From Pseudoalteromonas sp. EB27 (GTDB lineage: Bacteria > Pseudomonadota > Gammaproteobacteria > Enterobacterales > Alteromonadaceae), in the NCBI RefSeq assembly GCF_001974875.1, contig NZ_MTQD01000012.1, positions 1 to 64,000 of the forward strand: a stretch of DNA of 64,000 bases. Direction: 5' to 3'. This document shows positions 19,655-30,005 of the stretch, one piece after another (position 1 is the first letter of the stretch; each line of letters opens with the position of its first letter). The notes beneath the pieces are model-generated. The model saw only the letters and a list, made by a program, of their open reading frames with translations, had not been told where the DNA came from and searched no databases. The position numbers and the translations under genes were made by a program.

Positions 19655-19831
19655 ATGAATATATTCGTTATTTTAATTGGATTGTTTGTCGCGCTGGCGA
19701 TACTCATTCCATTACTTGAAAAATATCAAAGTAAAATAGGGCTTGATGGCGCAACCAAATACAGTAAATATATTTGGCCGCTAGTGATGGTATCTTTAGT
19801 TATTCAGCTCATTTATGTATTAATGAATTGA
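19655..19831 (+). CDS. small two-helix membrane protein
   Basis: A 58-codon frame starts 13 bases after the reductase: MNIFVILIGLFVALAILIPL, then a short polar loop with KYQSKIG, then a second hydrophobic stretch ending in LIQLIYVLMN-like residues. TAGGGCG precedes the ATG and a strong terminator follows, so it is probably translated with the upstream gene. The family is unknown. Confidence 0.55.
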   Translation: MNIFVILIGLFVALAILIPLLEKYQSKIGLDGATKYSKYIWPLVMVSLVIQLIYVLMN

Positions 19832-19848
19832 TGGTTTATAGCGTATAC

Positions 19849-19887
19849 AAAAAAGCCTTTGCAGATTTAACCTGCAAAGGCTTTTTT
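19849..19887. terminator. bidirectional Rho-independent terminator
   Basis: AAAAAAGCCTTTGCAG pairs with CTGCAAAGGCTTTTTT over 16 bp, between convergent genes. Confidence 0.9.
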
Positions 19888-19905
19888 AATGTTTATTAAT
19901 AAGCT

Positions 19906-21219
19906 TTATTTTAGTGCTAACTGTAGCTCGCGATTGCGCTCAAGTTGGGCAATAAAGTTATCTGCAATCGGTTTAAACTTAGCAAGTTCTGAGCGAGGTA
20001 ATGGCTCTGACTTAGGAAGCTTAACGGTTTTAGGATTACGATGAACGCCATTTACTAAAAACTCATAGTGTAAATGCGCCCCAGTAACACGACCAGTAGA
20101 ACCTACAGTACCAATTTGTTGGCCCTGTTTAACTTTTTGGCCTGTTTTAACTAGTTTCTTATTTAGGTGTAAGTACTTAGTTACATATTGTGTGCCATGG
20201 CTGATAAATACGTAGTTACCGTTGTACTTGCTGTAACCCGCTTTAACTACCTTACCGTTACCTGATGCGACTACTGGTGTGCCAGTGCGTGCTGCAAAGT
20301 CGATACCACGGTGCGCTCTAACTTGCCCAGTAACAGGATGAAGTCGCTTAGGATTAAAGCTAGAACTAATATACTTAAAGCTTACAGGTGCACGTAAAAA
20401 TGCTTTTTTCATGCTACGCCCTTCAGGCGTATAAAAATTGCCGTCGGTATGGCGAATCGCTGCAAAGCGCTGACCTTGGTTTACAAATTCAGCGGCAATA
20501 ATTTTACCGGTACCAATAAACTCGCCATCAACATAATGAGACTCGTAAATTAAGCCAAATAAATCGCCTTTACGAATATCATTTGCAAAATCAACATCCC
20601 AACCAAATATGTCAGCAAAGTTCATTATTTGGCGCTCGCTTAAACCTGCCGCAATTGCTGAAGTCCAAAAGTTATTAGATATTTCGCCGCCAGCGGTTTT
20701 AGTTAGCGTTTCAATTTCTTTACTATCGATAGCTGTATCGTAATTACCTTCGTCGTTTAAGGTAACAAATAAAGTATCTGTTTTTGAAATTACATAACGC
20801 AGTTGAGCCAAAGAGCCATCTTCAGCAGTAGCAAAACTGAGTACTTCACCTGGATGAATTTTAGTTAGCTTGCGAGTCTCTGCATTAGTGTTAATTAGTT
20901 TATGAAGCGTTTGAGCTGAAAAACCAGCACGCTTAAAGATAATTGCTAAATTGTCGCCATTTTTAACTTTATGATCGACAAAGTCGTATTCTGGTAACTT
21001 TTCTGCTGCTTGCTCTGAATTTAGCTCAGTTAATTTTTCGTTGTCATCAACTTTAACTTGTAACTCATAGCGCTTACCAATTTCTAGTGCATTTGCACTA
21101 TTGTCTTTGGATGCAGTGGCTTTTTCAGAAGGAAGAAAGGCTAAGCCAACAATAGCAGAAACCAAACCTAGAATAAGCAATTTGTGTTTTTTGGGGAGCG
21201 TGTGAACCACGTGAACCAT
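19906..21219 (-). CDS. mepM: M23 peptidoglycan endopeptidase with OapA/LysM-like part
   Basis: The 437-residue protein has an N-terminal anchor (LLILGLVSAIVGLAFLP), a LysM/OapA-like part around VKNGDNLAIIFKRAGFS, and a C-terminal LytM domain with HRGIDF (His303, Asp307) and HLHYEF (His382, His384), the zinc ligands and catalytic His. All are present, so it should be active. MepM-type enzymes cut peptide cross-links to let the sacculus grow. It is divergent from tyrS, as in several relatives. Confidence 0.9.
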   Translation of the reverse strand: MVHVVHTLPKKHKLLILGLVSAIVGLAFLPSEKATASKDNSANALEIGKRYELQVKVDDNEKLTELNSEQAAEKLPEYDFVDHKVKNGDNLAIIFKRAGFSAQTLHKLINTNAETRKLTKIHPGEVLSFATAEDGSLAQLRYVISKTDTLFVTLNDEGNYDTAIDSKEIETLTKTAGGEISNNFWTSAIAAGLSERQIMNFADIFGWDVDFANDIRKGDLFGLIYESHYVDGEFIGTGKIIAAEFVNQGQRFAAIRHTDGNFYTPEGRSMKKAFLRAPVSFKYISSSFNPKRLHPVTGQVRAHRGIDFAARTGTPVVASGNGKVVKAGYSKYNGNYVFISHGTQYVTKYLHLNKKLVKTGQKVKQGQQIGTVGSTGRVTGAHLHYEFLVNGVHRNPKTVKLPKSEPLPRSELAKFKPIADNFIAQLERNRELQLALK

Positions 21220-21530
21220 AACGTGCCTTTTTCTGCTGTCAAGATAATAAATACGTAATATTGCAGGATATACTTAATAATGTGCGAATACTAGTGTTTT
21301 GTAGATTTAAACTACGCTAAAATCAGGGGTAGAAAGCCTTTTTTAACGTCCTATCTAACTAAGACTCAATTCATTTAGTTTAGTTGCCCTAATAACTTAA
21401 AAAGTTATTTTAATTAGATAGAAATTTGTTATGTTAGCTACATATATATGTTCGGTTTAAACCTTAATAAAAACCGTGATTACAAGTAACTAGTCGCCCC
21501 TTCGTAGGCAGAATTTTGGAGTAATACAAA
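21220..21530. other. intergenic region between mepM and tyrS
   Basis: About 310 bases with promoters for both divergent genes. A palindrome AATAACTT-AAA-AAGTTATT lies at 21391-21409; its role is unknown. No T-box or other riboswitch was seen. Confidence 0.4.
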
Positions 21531-22730
21531 GTGGATTTACAAACCGCTCTAGCAGAGATAAAACGCGGTGCAGAAGAAATATTAATTGAAGACGAACTAG
21601 TTGAAAAACTAAAGTCGGGCAAAAAGCTAAAAATAAAAGCAGGCTTTGATCCTACAGCACCTGATTTACATTTAGGGCACACTGTACTAATTAATAAAAT
21701 GAAAACCTTTCAGGATCTAGGTCATGAGGTTATTTTCTTAATTGGTGACTTTACTGGCATGATTGGCGACCCAACAGGTAAAAACGTAACGCGTAAACCA
21801 CTTACTCGCGAAGACGTATTAGCCAATGCTGAAACATATAAAGAACAAGTATTCAAAATTCTCGACCCTGCTAAAACCACTGTTGCATTTAACTCTACTT
21901 GGATGGAAAAGTTAGGCGCTGCAGGTATGATAAAACTTGCTGCAAACCAAACCGTAGCGCGCATGCTTGAACGTGATGACTTTAAAAAGCGTTATGGCAG
22001 CGGTCAACCAATTGCAATTCATGAGTTTTTATACCCTCTGGTACAAGGTTGGGATTCGGTTGCACTAGAGTCTGATGTGGAACTAGGTGGTACTGATCAG
22101 CGCTTTAACTTACTAATGGGTCGTGAGCTACAGAAAGTTGAAGGCCAAAGGCCGCAAACAGTATTAATGATGCCATTACTTGAAGGTACTGACGGCGTTC
22201 AAAAAATGTCTAAGTCACTTGGTAATTACATTGGTATTACTGATGCGCCAAACGATATGTTTGGTAAAATAATGTCAATTAGTGATGTGCTAATGTGGCG
22301 TTATTACGATTTATTAAGCGCGCTTTCTATTGAAGAAATTGCAGCTCAAAAAGAGCGTGTTGAGCAAGGTACTAACCCGCGCGATATTAAAATAGAACTA
22401 GCTAAAGAGTTAATTGCTCGTTTTCATAGTGAAGCTGATGCACAAGGTGCACATGATGATTTTATTCAGCGTTTCCAGAAAAAAGCGTTACCAGATGAAA
22501 TCCCTGAGCTGACAATCACTATTGCAGAAGATACTATTTTAATTGCTAACTTGCTTAAAGAAGCAAATTTAGTAGTTAGTACGTCAGAAGCAATGCGCAT
22601 GATTAAGCAAGGTGCAGTTAAACTTAACGGTGAAGATAAAATCACTGATACCAAACTTGAAGTAGCAAAAGGTACAACGGCTATTTACCAAGTAGGTAAA
22701 CGTAAGTTTGCAAACATCACTGTAGCTTAA
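21531..22730 (+). CDS. tyrS: tyrosine--tRNA ligase
   Basis: At 399 residues this is the shorter TyrRS type. The class I signatures are HLGH at 47-50 and KMSKS at 225-229, with a C-terminal S4 RNA-binding domain from about residue 335. It starts at GTG after TTGGAG. A terminator follows. Confidence 0.96.
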   Translation: MDLQTALAEIKRGAEEILIEDELVEKLKSGKKLKIKAGFDPTAPDLHLGHTVLINKMKTFQDLGHEVIFLIGDFTGMIGDPTGKNVTRKPLTREDVLANAETYKEQVFKILDPAKTTVAFNSTWMEKLGAAGMIKLAANQTVARMLERDDFKKRYGSGQPIAIHEFLYPLVQGWDSVALESDVELGGTDQRFNLLMGRELQKVEGQRPQTVLMMPLLEGTDGVQKMSKSLGNYIGITDAPNDMFGKIMSISDVLMWRYYDLLSALSIEEIAAQKERVEQGTNPRDIKIELAKELIARFHSEADAQGAHDDFIQRFQKKALPDEIPELTITIAEDTILIANLLKEANLVVSTSEAMRMIKQGAVKLNGEDKITDTKLEVAKGTTAIYQVGKRKFANITVA

Positions 22731-22745
22731 ATACAGTATGAAACT

Positions 22746-22772
22746 AAAAAACCAGCCTAGGCTGGTTTTTTT
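22746..22772. terminator. terminator of tyrS
   Basis: AAAAAACCAGCC pairs directly with GGCTGGTTTTTT; both orientations are possible. Confidence 0.8.
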
Positions 22773-22824
22773 GTGCTTGTATTTTGGGTCTGTAAATAGT
22801 TACGAGGTAGCCACTAAATAGTTA

Positions 22825-23769
22825 CTAAATCACTTTTAATATTTCAATACTTACAATTACTAACAACCAAAATGCACGGGCCTGATTTAACCTATTAATT
22901 ATAACGGGCACATCCTCGGGGGTAGGTAGTCTATCAGCACCAATACGCATTTTATTAAAGCGAGTACCCAAATAAACCGCAGGCCCGCCTAGTTGTACTC
23001 CAAGTGATGCAGAACATGTACTGAGTAGCCAACCAGTATTAGTTTGATAAAAGTGCCTGCCGTAATGCTTTATGTAGTGCATGCTTTGTTTGCTCGCTCT
23101 ACTTGCTGCAATAGTTAAAGCCAGCAAGCGCATTGGAATATACTCAATAATAAACAAGAGAATTTTAAGCGGTTTTAAAAAGTAGCTATTTGGGGATATA
23201 TCACTACGCCAGGCTTGTTGTATTAAAGTAAGTAATCGATAGGCGAGAGCAGCAATAGGGCCAAAGGCTAAAAATATAAATATAACTACGAAATAGTATC
23301 GAGCAGTGCGCAGTATTAAACTCTCAATTAATGCTTTGATAATACCAGGAGATGAAAGCCTATTAACTTCACGGGCAAGCAGTGGTTTTAGTAATTCGCG
23401 CGCCGTCGATTTTTGATTTTGTTTAGTTAGCTTTGCAATACGGAGCGCTTTTTTATCAATACTCTTACTTTCTAAGCATAAGTATAAAATAAGACCTGCG
23501 AGTAATTCAGGGTAAAAAGCAAACTCAAGCAATAACACGACTATAATGAGAATAACACTTAAAATGAGCGTGCTTGCGAGTATAGCTGCTAAATATTGAT
23601 AGCTTTTAGGTTCTTTGCGTTTGTATATACGCCTGCCAATAGCACTAAAAACCGCGCTTAACGCTGTATTAGGATGATACCAGCTAACAAGAGGAATAAA
23701 GCGCTCAGCAAGGAGCGCTAGTATGAAGGCAATAAAGTCCAAGTGGTTTTGAACAATATTGCTAAGCAT
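22825..23769 (-). CDS. cbiB: CobD/CbiB family membrane protein
   Basis: A 314-residue protein with several membrane segments resembling adenosylcobinamide-phosphate synthase, which joins aminopropanol to cobyric acid. The C-terminus has LGGPAVYLGTRF and GADRLPTPEDV. Its ATG directly follows the mtnN stop, so the two are coupled. No other corrin genes are nearby, so it may act in cobinamide salvage, or be an AmpE-like relative; the family also includes such proteins. Confidence 0.75.
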   Translation of the reverse strand: MLSNIVQNHLDFIAFILALLAERFIPLVSWYHPNTALSAVFSAIGRRIYKRKEPKSYQYLAAILASTLILSVILIIVVLLLEFAFYPELLAGLILYLCLESKSIDKKALRIAKLTKQNQKSTARELLKPLLAREVNRLSSPGIIKALIESLILRTARYYFVVIFIFLAFGPIAALAYRLLTLIQQAWRSDISPNSYFLKPLKILLFIIEYIPMRLLALTIAASRASKQSMHYIKHYGRHFYQTNTGWLLSTCSASLGVQLGGPAVYLGTRFNKMRIGADRLPTPEDVPVIINRLNQARAFWLLVIVSIEILKVI

Positions 23770-24477
23770 TTAAAGAGACACTGCAGTTAGCTTTTCTAAA
23801 AGTGCGACAACCATTTTAGATGAGTTGATTGATGCTGTTTCTAGGTATTCTTCAAATGATTGTGGTGACTCTTTACCTGCAATATCAGACATTGAGCGAA
23901 TAACAACAAATGGCGTGTTAAGCGTAAAACACGTTTGTGCAATTGAAGCGCCTTCCATTTCAACGGCAAGCATTGTAGGAAAATCACTGCGTGCTTTATC
24001 AATACGTACCGGATCACACATGAAGGTGTCGCCAGTACAAATTAAGCCAACAAGTGTTTTAACATTACTGATTTGTTCGATTGTTTGTTGTGCTGCTTCT
24101 ACTAATTTTGGATGAGCTACAAAGCCTGCTGGCATTTGAGGTACTTGGCCAATTTCGTAGCCAAAAGCAGTAACATCTACATCGTGGTGACGTACTTCTG
24201 ACGAAATTACTACGTCGCCAACACTTAGTGATGGATCGAATCCACCGGCAGAGCCTGTGTTAATTACGCAATCAGGTTTGAAGTTATCAATCAGTAAGGT
24301 GGTTGCAATCGTTGATGCTACTTTACCAATACCAGATTGAACAAGTGTTACTGTGTTACCAGCCAATTCACCAGTATAAAAAGTGAAACCTGCTTTAGTT
24401 AAAATTTTTGGGTTTTGCATCGCTTCACGTAAAATTTTAACTTCTGGCTCCATTGCGCCAATAATACCAACATTCAT
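23770..24477 (-). CDS. mtnN: MTA/SAH nucleosidase
   Basis: The 235-residue enzyme splits adenine from methylthioadenosine and S-adenosylhomocysteine. [10 protein letters not shown] at the start, ICTGDTFMC, and [10 protein letters not shown] with the catalytic Glu are visible. I use ATG 24477 (MNVGII), which has AGGAA upstream; the longer frame adds 20 residues the family does not have. Confidence 0.95.
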   Translation of the reverse strand: MNVGIIGAMEPEVKILREAMQNPKILTKAGFTFYTGELAGNTVTLVQSGIGKVASTIATTLLIDNFKPDCVINTGSAGGFDPSLSVGDVVISSEVRHHDVDVTAFGYEIGQVPQMPAGFVAHPKLVEAAQQTIEQISNVKTLVGLICTGDTFMCDPVRIDKARSDFPTMLAVEMEGASIAQTCFTLNTPFVVIRSMSDIAGKESPQSFEEYLETASINSSKMVVALLEKLTAVSL

Positions 24478-24538
24478 AATGTTTAATTCCTGAGTTTGAA
24501 TCACTTGATTATACGTGAAGTTAGCAATAAAAAACAAA

Positions 24539-24566
24539 AAAGCGAGCTTGTTTATGAGCTCGCTTT
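24539..24566 (-). terminator. terminator of the DUF2726 gene
   Basis: AAAGCGAGCT and AGCTCGCTTT pair over 10 bp; on the minus strand a T-run follows. It separates the DUF2726 gene from mtnN. Confidence 0.8.
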
Positions 24567-24599
24567 AAATACTTTTTAGGAGAGTATTTAATTTGGTTT

Positions 24600-25196
24600 T
24601 TAAATTTCAGCTAAAGCAGTTGTTTGTGCTTTAGCTTGAGAAGGTGAAAGTACCGCTGGCTTATGTGAGCGATTACGAACAGGGCGCTGCGTTTGTGTTG
24701 CTGCAGGCTTACCAAGTTTAAACATAATTGCATCGCGTACTTCAGAAGGACGGTAGCCCGATTTAACTTTCATACGAATATGTGGAATACCCGCAGACTC
24801 TAATGCACCGTTTACAAACCAGTCGCGTTGAGCTTTGTGGCCATCTTTATTGGCATTGTTAACTAGGTCAACAGCCGCAACAATAGTAAGTTTTTCTTTG
24901 TCGATTAATACAAAGTCGAGTTGCTTATTTTTAGCTTTAGCTAAAGCAGCACGTTTAGATTTAACTGAAAGACCTTGCTTACAGTCAATAACGTCAATTA
25001 ACTTAACGCGACTAACAACTTTATATTGATCGCCAACAGCACGCTCGAGAAGATTTAAAAAAGCGCCTTCAACCTGAGTGAAAACAGTTTGCTTGCGGGT
25101 AAAAGGATACGGGTTTCCGCCATCGTCATTAAATTTTGACGCAACAACAGAGGCCCCGACAACTAACACTAAGATTAATAATAAAGCGAATTCCAT
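24600..25196 (-). CDS. DUF2726 domain protein
   Basis: The 198-residue protein has an N-terminal membrane helix (MEFALLLILVLVVGASVVAS) and a DUF2726 domain with LDFVLIDKEKLTIVAAVDL, a fold related to restriction-endonuclease-like nucleases, though function is unproven. The C-terminus is basic and rich in Gln and Ala. ATG 25196 has GGAG 8 bases before it; an upstream start is less likely. Confidence 0.75.
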   Translation of the reverse strand: MEFALLLILVLVVGASVVASKFNDDGGNPYPFTRKQTVFTQVEGAFLNLLERAVGDQYKVVSRVKLIDVIDCKQGLSVKSKRAALAKAKNKQLDFVLIDKEKLTIVAAVDLVNNANKDGHKAQRDWFVNGALESAGIPHIRMKVKSGYRPSEVRDAIMFKLGKPAATQTQRPVRNRSHKPAVLSPSQAKAQTTALAEI

Positions 25197-25310
25197 ACGG
25201 TAACTCCATAACAACAAATTGACACTGCTCAAATAAAGCAATTTACGTGCCTAAAAAGTATGGGTTATAAAATAAATACCGTTTGTTTTAAAAGTAAAAC
25301 TACGCAGCAA

Positions 25311-26231
25311 TTAAGCTTTGTAGCCACTTTCAATGCCTTTAACCGCAATAGCTACAGCATCGTGTGCATGTAGTGATTCATAATGGTTTATTTGCAGCCA
25401 GTAGTCGCTGTAATTACCATCCTCCAGCAATGCTTTTATTTTACGTGCGGCATCTTCACAAAACATAAGGTTTTGGCCATTTAAACGGGCAAATTCTTGC
25501 TCGTCTTCGCGTTTTACTGCCGCTTGTACAGGCGTTTTAAGTTCAGCTTCAAGGGTATTAATTAGCGTCACAACGTCAAACTCTTGAATATTGCTATCAA
25601 GCTTTACTTTTACGTTTGCAATAGAGCGCTGCGAGTGAGGTGTCGCTACAATACCTTGTGTAGTGCCTAGCCACTCGTGGACATCTTTTTGGCTTAAGGT
25701 TTCTTGGTTAAACTTTTCGTTAAACGCGTTTTGTATAAGCTGTCGCGCAAGTGCCGCAGAGCATGGGCACGTTGAAGAATAGGTAACATCTACGGTTAGC
25801 TCGTAGCTAATAATGTTATTTTCAATTGTACTGGTAAGTACAACTGGGTAGCTTTTCCAGCCCGCTTTACCACTTAATAGTGATTTACGGCGGAGCGGTA
25901 ATTCAAATTTAAATTCAATTTGTGCTTTATCGCTTAGCCCTTCGTGGCTAGTTATAAAGGTATCGAGTGCTTGCGCTATTGTTTGCGGATTAACTTGCTG
26001 CTCGGTTGAAAGCAGGTCAAGTGCCAAAAATAGGCGTGACATATGAATGCCTTTGGCATCTTCTTTATGCAAATTAACAAATGCACGGGCTTTAGCGTTT
26101 ACCGTTACCGGTGATAAGTCTCGCGATTCAAAAATAAATGGCAGTTCGATTTCGCCCATGCCAACCCAGTCTAATTTACCTGTTTGTAAAGCGGGTGCTG
26201 TGTCTGCTATATCTGGCATATTGGTTTGCAT
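25311..26231 (-). CDS. folE2: GTP cyclohydrolase FolE2 (type IB)
   Basis: The 306-residue enzyme makes dihydroneopterin triphosphate for folate and queuosine. YSSTCPCSAALARQL carries the conserved Cys, and FCEDAARKIKALLE and NHYESLHAHDAVA close the domain. FolE2 works with metals other than zinc and is often a zinc-starvation backup; whether a FolE1 exists elsewhere cannot be seen here. Confidence 0.92.
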   Translation of the reverse strand: MQTNMPDIADTAPALQTGKLDWVGMGEIELPFIFESRDLSPVTVNAKARAFVNLHKEDAKGIHMSRLFLALDLLSTEQQVNPQTIAQALDTFITSHEGLSDKAQIEFKFELPLRRKSLLSGKAGWKSYPVVLTSTIENNIISYELTVDVTYSSTCPCSAALARQLIQNAFNEKFNQETLSQKDVHEWLGTTQGIVATPHSQRSIANVKVKLDSNIQEFDVVTLINTLEAELKTPVQAAVKREDEQEFARLNGQNLMFCEDAARKIKALLEDGNYSDYWLQINHYESLHAHDAVAIAVKGIESGYKA

Positions 26232-26462
26232 GTGCGCTACTCGTATTTGGAGATAATAAAGCGGGGCATTTTACACTAAATAATTTATTGCTGAAATGAT
26301 GAGTTGAGGAGAGAAGCAAAATCAAACATGAAAATTTTTGTTTTTATCGCACAACATGGGTAGTGGTAGGATAAAAATGCTAAAATCTGGAAAAATGGTA
26401 TGTTTGCGCATACGCATTGCCTTCTTTATATATAAGTACACAGCTAAGAGATAAAATTACGT

Positions 26463-28781
26463 ATGACCGATTATTCTTTGAGCCCTTGGGCTCGGGTACT
26501 TTCCAGCTTAATAACGCGATTTGGTGAATTTAAAACAGCAGCTATTTGTTACACTTTATTTTTAACTGTATCTCTTATTTTATCGAGCATGTTTTATTAT
26601 GTTGCGATAGGCGAATTGAACCTTGTTGATATTTTGGCTGTGGTGTTTTTTACTGCTGTAGTTTCTCCTTTAATTATAAGTGTATTACTTAATTCAATTC
26701 GTCAATTAGATGCCTCGTATGCTTATTTAGATAGTGCAACCAAACAAGAAAAGCTATTAAACCAAACCTTAAAAGACAACATTAGCCGTTTAAATATTGA
26801 AATTGATGAGCGTAAAATGGCGTTTCATGCCAAGCACCGCGCTATCGAAGAGTTGCGCCGAGAAATTGCTGAGCGTAAAAAAACCCAACAAGAACTTGCT
26901 CAACAAAGCATGTTGCAACGTTCAATAGTTGATTCATCTCCCGATTTATTTTATTACCGCGATAACAACGGTGTATTTGCCGGCTGTAATAAAATGTTTG
27001 AAGAAGTAATGGGTAAATCAAGCAGCGAACTCATTGGTAAAACGGTTGAGCAAATATTTCCGAGTCATTTTTTAGCTGAAGTTTTGGCAACCGACAAAGA
27101 GGTAGAGCAGAGCCATAAAGCACTAACTATAGATGTAGGCTATGAAGTGGACGGTGAAACACGTTGGTTTGAGCTGCGTAAATTACCTTTTATAAATGAT
27201 GACGGTGACTACATTGGTTTATTGGGTTTTGGTCGTGATATCACTAGCCGTAAAGAAGCAGCTCAAGCACTTGAAACTGCCTATAAAGACAAAGGTAAGT
27301 TTATTGCTACGCTGAGCCATGAACTACGTACACCATTGAATGGTATTGTCGGTTTAACGCGTATGTTATTAGATACAGAGCTTAATAAGCAACAGCGTAG
27401 TTGGGGCAATACTATTTTTTCGAGTGCTGAAACACTCGGTAATATTTTTAACGATATTATAGATTTAGATAAAATAGATAGAGATCAGCTCGATATAGCA
27501 ACCAATTCTATTAATGTGTCAGACTTTATAAACGATGTAGTTAATTTTGCAGGCTTAATAGCGGAGCAAAAAGAGCTTGAGTTTGATATTAAACGCAATG
27601 GTATGCTGGATATTTACGCGCAGCTCGATCCAACTCGACTACGCCAAGTTGTTTGGAACTTAATTAACAACGCAGTTAAGTTTACTCAGCAAGGCAAAGT
27701 AACACTCGAATGCAGCAGAGAAAATCGTGTAGAAGGCCCATGGTTAGTTATTAAGGTACTAGATACCGGTCAAGGTATTCCACCAGAGCAGCTTGCCCAT
27801 ATATTTGATATGTATTACAAAGCGCCGGATTTAAAAGGCACTAACGCAATAGGCTCAGGTATTGGTTTAGCTGTAACCAAGGCACTTGTAAGTGCAATGA
27901 AAGGGATAATTACGGTAAATAGTACTGAAGGCGAAGGAAGTTGTTTTACAGTGCAAATACCGCTTAGTTTATGTGTTGCACCAACAGAGCAAAGTTATGT
28001 TGGCCGTGGTTTGTATATTCTACTAGTAGAAGATGTTCCTCTTAATGCCGAAATTGCTACAAACCTATTAGAGCAACGCGGCCATGAAGTGTTATGGGCT
28101 GAAACCGGTGAAGATGCACTCTCGTTTGTCGAAACCGAAGATGACTTAGACTTAGTACTACTTGATATGCAATTGCCAGATATAAACGGTGATGTGGTTG
28201 CTAAACAAATACGCTCAGATAGCCACTTCGATAAATTACCTATTGTTGCTCTAACTGCCAATGTACGCAGTGCTGAAAAAGAGCTTGAAGGTATATCAAT
28301 ACAAGGTGCGTTGGCTAAACCAATTAACACAGTCAAGCTTGATAAAATGCTGGCTGACTTATTTGGCATTAAGCAAAGTGAGTGCACAGAGCCACAGCTA
28401 AAAGTAAGTGAAGAAGCGCTAGAGGGCATTGATGCACACTTATTAGATATTGAAACAATAGAAGACTTTGTAAATTCGATGGGCTTGGTTGTATTTAGAC
28501 GCAGTAGTCAGTTATTCGAAAAGCTAAGTCCACAATATCAGCAAGAATTACTTACCTCATTAAATACCGGCGATAGAGAAGAGTATGAATCAGTAGCGCA
28601 TAAACTTAAAGGTGCGGCTGGATCGGTAGGTTTAAATGATGTGCAGCTTCATGCCAAAATAATGGAGCATGGTGCAATAGATGAATCTGATGAAGTATTA
28701 AAGAAGTGGTTAGATGTTTTAGCAGATAAAATAAATGAAGGACAAAAAGCCCTTCATTTATTTTTACAGCAATTAGAGTAA
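26463..28781 (+). CDS. arcB: ArcB hybrid sensor kinase
   Basis: The 772-residue tripartite kinase has two membrane segments (about 20-80), a coiled coil, a PAS domain (about 150-270), a HisKA/HATPase core with HELRTPLNG (His286), a receiver with LLDMQLPD (Asp568) and an Hpt domain with AHKLKGAAGS (His713). These line up with His292, Asp576 and His717 of E. coli ArcB. It senses quinone redox state and phosphorylates ArcA, whose gene lies convergently just 16 bases beyond. Confidence 0.95.
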   Translation: MTDYSLSPWARVLSSLITRFGEFKTAAICYTLFLTVSLILSSMFYYVAIGELNLVDILAVVFFTAVVSPLIISVLLNSIRQLDASYAYLDSATKQEKLLNQTLKDNISRLNIEIDERKMAFHAKHRAIEELRREIAERKKTQQELAQQSMLQRSIVDSSPDLFYYRDNNGVFAGCNKMFEEVMGKSSSELIGKTVEQIFPSHFLAEVLATDKEVEQSHKALTIDVGYEVDGETRWFELRKLPFINDDGDYIGLLGFGRDITSRKEAAQALETAYKDKGKFIATLSHELRTPLNGIVGLTRMLLDTELNKQQRSWGNTIFSSAETLGNIFNDIIDLDKIDRDQLDIATNSINVSDFINDVVNFAGLIAEQKELEFDIKRNGMLDIYAQLDPTRLRQVVWNLINNAVKFTQQGKVTLECSRENRVEGPWLVIKVLDTGQGIPPEQLAHIFDMYYKAPDLKGTNAIGSGIGLAVTKALVSAMKGIITVNSTEGEGSCFTVQIPLSLCVAPTEQSYVGRGLYILLVEDVPLNAEIATNLLEQRGHEVLWAETGEDALSFVETEDDLDLVLLDMQLPDINGDVVAKQIRSDSHFDKLPIVALTANVRSAEKELEGISIQGALAKPINTVKLDKMLADLFGIKQSECTEPQLKVSEEALEGIDAHLLDIETIEDFVNSMGLVVFRRSSQLFEKLSPQYQQELLTSLNTGDREEYESVAHKLKGAAGSVGLNDVQLHAKIMEHGAIDESDEVLKKWLDVLADKINEGQKALHLFLQQLE

Positions 28782-28797
28782 AACTAATTAGCTCTAA

Positions 28798-29514
28798 TTA
28801 AGCGTCAATTTTACCAATGAAACGGTAACCTTCACCATGGATGGTGCTGATTAACTCTGACGTTGAGTTATCACTTTCAAAATGCTTACGAATGCGACGA
28901 ATAGTAACATCAACAGTACGGTCATTTGCGCGAAGCTCACGGCCTGTCATGTGCTTGATTAATTGCTCACGACTAAAAATACGACCTGGAGAATCAAGCA
29001 TTAAACGAAGTGCTCTGTACTCACCTTTTGGTAAACGTTTAGCGTCGCCATTTGGAGAAGTAAGACAACGGCTATTTTCATCAAGTTCCCAACCGTTAAA
29101 CGTAATAACACCATTTGTTTCTAGTGCTGACTCTTCACCGCCTAAAGCAGTACGAGTAATAAGGTTGCGAGCTCTAATAGTTAATTCACGCGGGTTGAAT
29201 GGCTTAGTAACGTAGTCATCTGCGCCAATTTCAAGACCTAAAATACGGTCAACATCGTTGTCACGACCGGTTAGGAATATAAGACCTACTTTACGCTTTT
29301 GGCGTAATTCACGGGCTAAAATAAGACCGTTTTTACCAGGAAGGTTGATATCCATAACTACAAGATTAACGTCATCGTTATTTGTAAGCTTGTCATGCAT
29401 ATCATCGCCATCAATGGCTTCAATAACTTTGTACCCTTCAGCTTCAAATAAACTAACTAGGTTCAGTCGAGTTACGTCTTCATCTTCTACGATTAGAATG
29501 ACTGGCGTTTGCAT
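28798..29514 (-). CDS. arcA: ArcA response regulator
   Basis: The 238-residue OmpR-type regulator has a receiver with [13 protein letters not shown] (phosphorylated Asp55) and a C-terminal winged helix ending [11 protein letters not shown]. It represses aerobic metabolism genes when oxygen is low. It faces arcB tail to tail, whereas in E. coli the two genes are far apart. Confidence 0.95.
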   Translation of the reverse strand: MQTPVILIVEDEDVTRLNLVSLFEAEGYKVIEAIDGDDMHDKLTNNDDVNLVVMDINLPGKNGLILARELRQKRKVGLIFLTGRDNDVDRILGLEIGADDYVTKPFNPRELTIRARNLITRTALGGEESALETNGVITFNGWELDENSRCLTSPNGDAKRLPKGEYRALRLMLDSPGRIFSREQLIKHMTGRELRANDRTVDVTIRRIRKHFESDNSTSELISTIHGEGYRFIGKIDA

Positions 29515-30005
29515 TATTAATTAACCTTTTGGAATATTTTATTTATAAAAAAACCGGTGACGAATTTATAACCGATTACTAGAGATTATAGGATTATACC
29601 CATTTGTTAACAAGGAAAAAACAAATTGGATAAAAATAAAACAGTAGGGTGTCCAAAGTCTACTAAAAAGGGCAGTGCAAAAACTACTGTTTAATTGATA
29701 TATACGTGGATGTAGCTATTTGAATCATAAAGTCGAAGCCATTTTCCTTTAATAATTGATACATCATTCAATCAAACAAGGTACTTAAAATAATCAGACT
29801 AATTCAAAGCAAAACTATATCACTTTCTAACCTTTCATCAATGTATGTGATACAGCAAAGATAAAAAAGTTCATAAATCGCTTAGTAATATTTATTTAAT
29901 GTAATTAAATAGTATTACACGCTTATCACATGCCTCATTAATGAGGTCATTAAATGCGAATTCAAGGATAAATTTTAAATATATGTACTTTTTAGTGATC
30001 TTTAT
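29515..30005. other. A+T-rich region upstream of arcA
   Basis: About 490 bases without a gene. It holds the arcA promoter, an inverted repeat AAACAGTAG/CTACTGTTT at 29639-29692 enclosing about 36 bases, and a palindrome CCTCATTAATGAGG at 29933-29946. The first could be part of a small RNA; no terminator supports that. Confidence 0.35.

Noticed and set aside
22825..23769. Complete cobalamin pathway
   Set aside because: Only the CobD/CbiB-like gene is present; no other corrin-ring gene is in the window.
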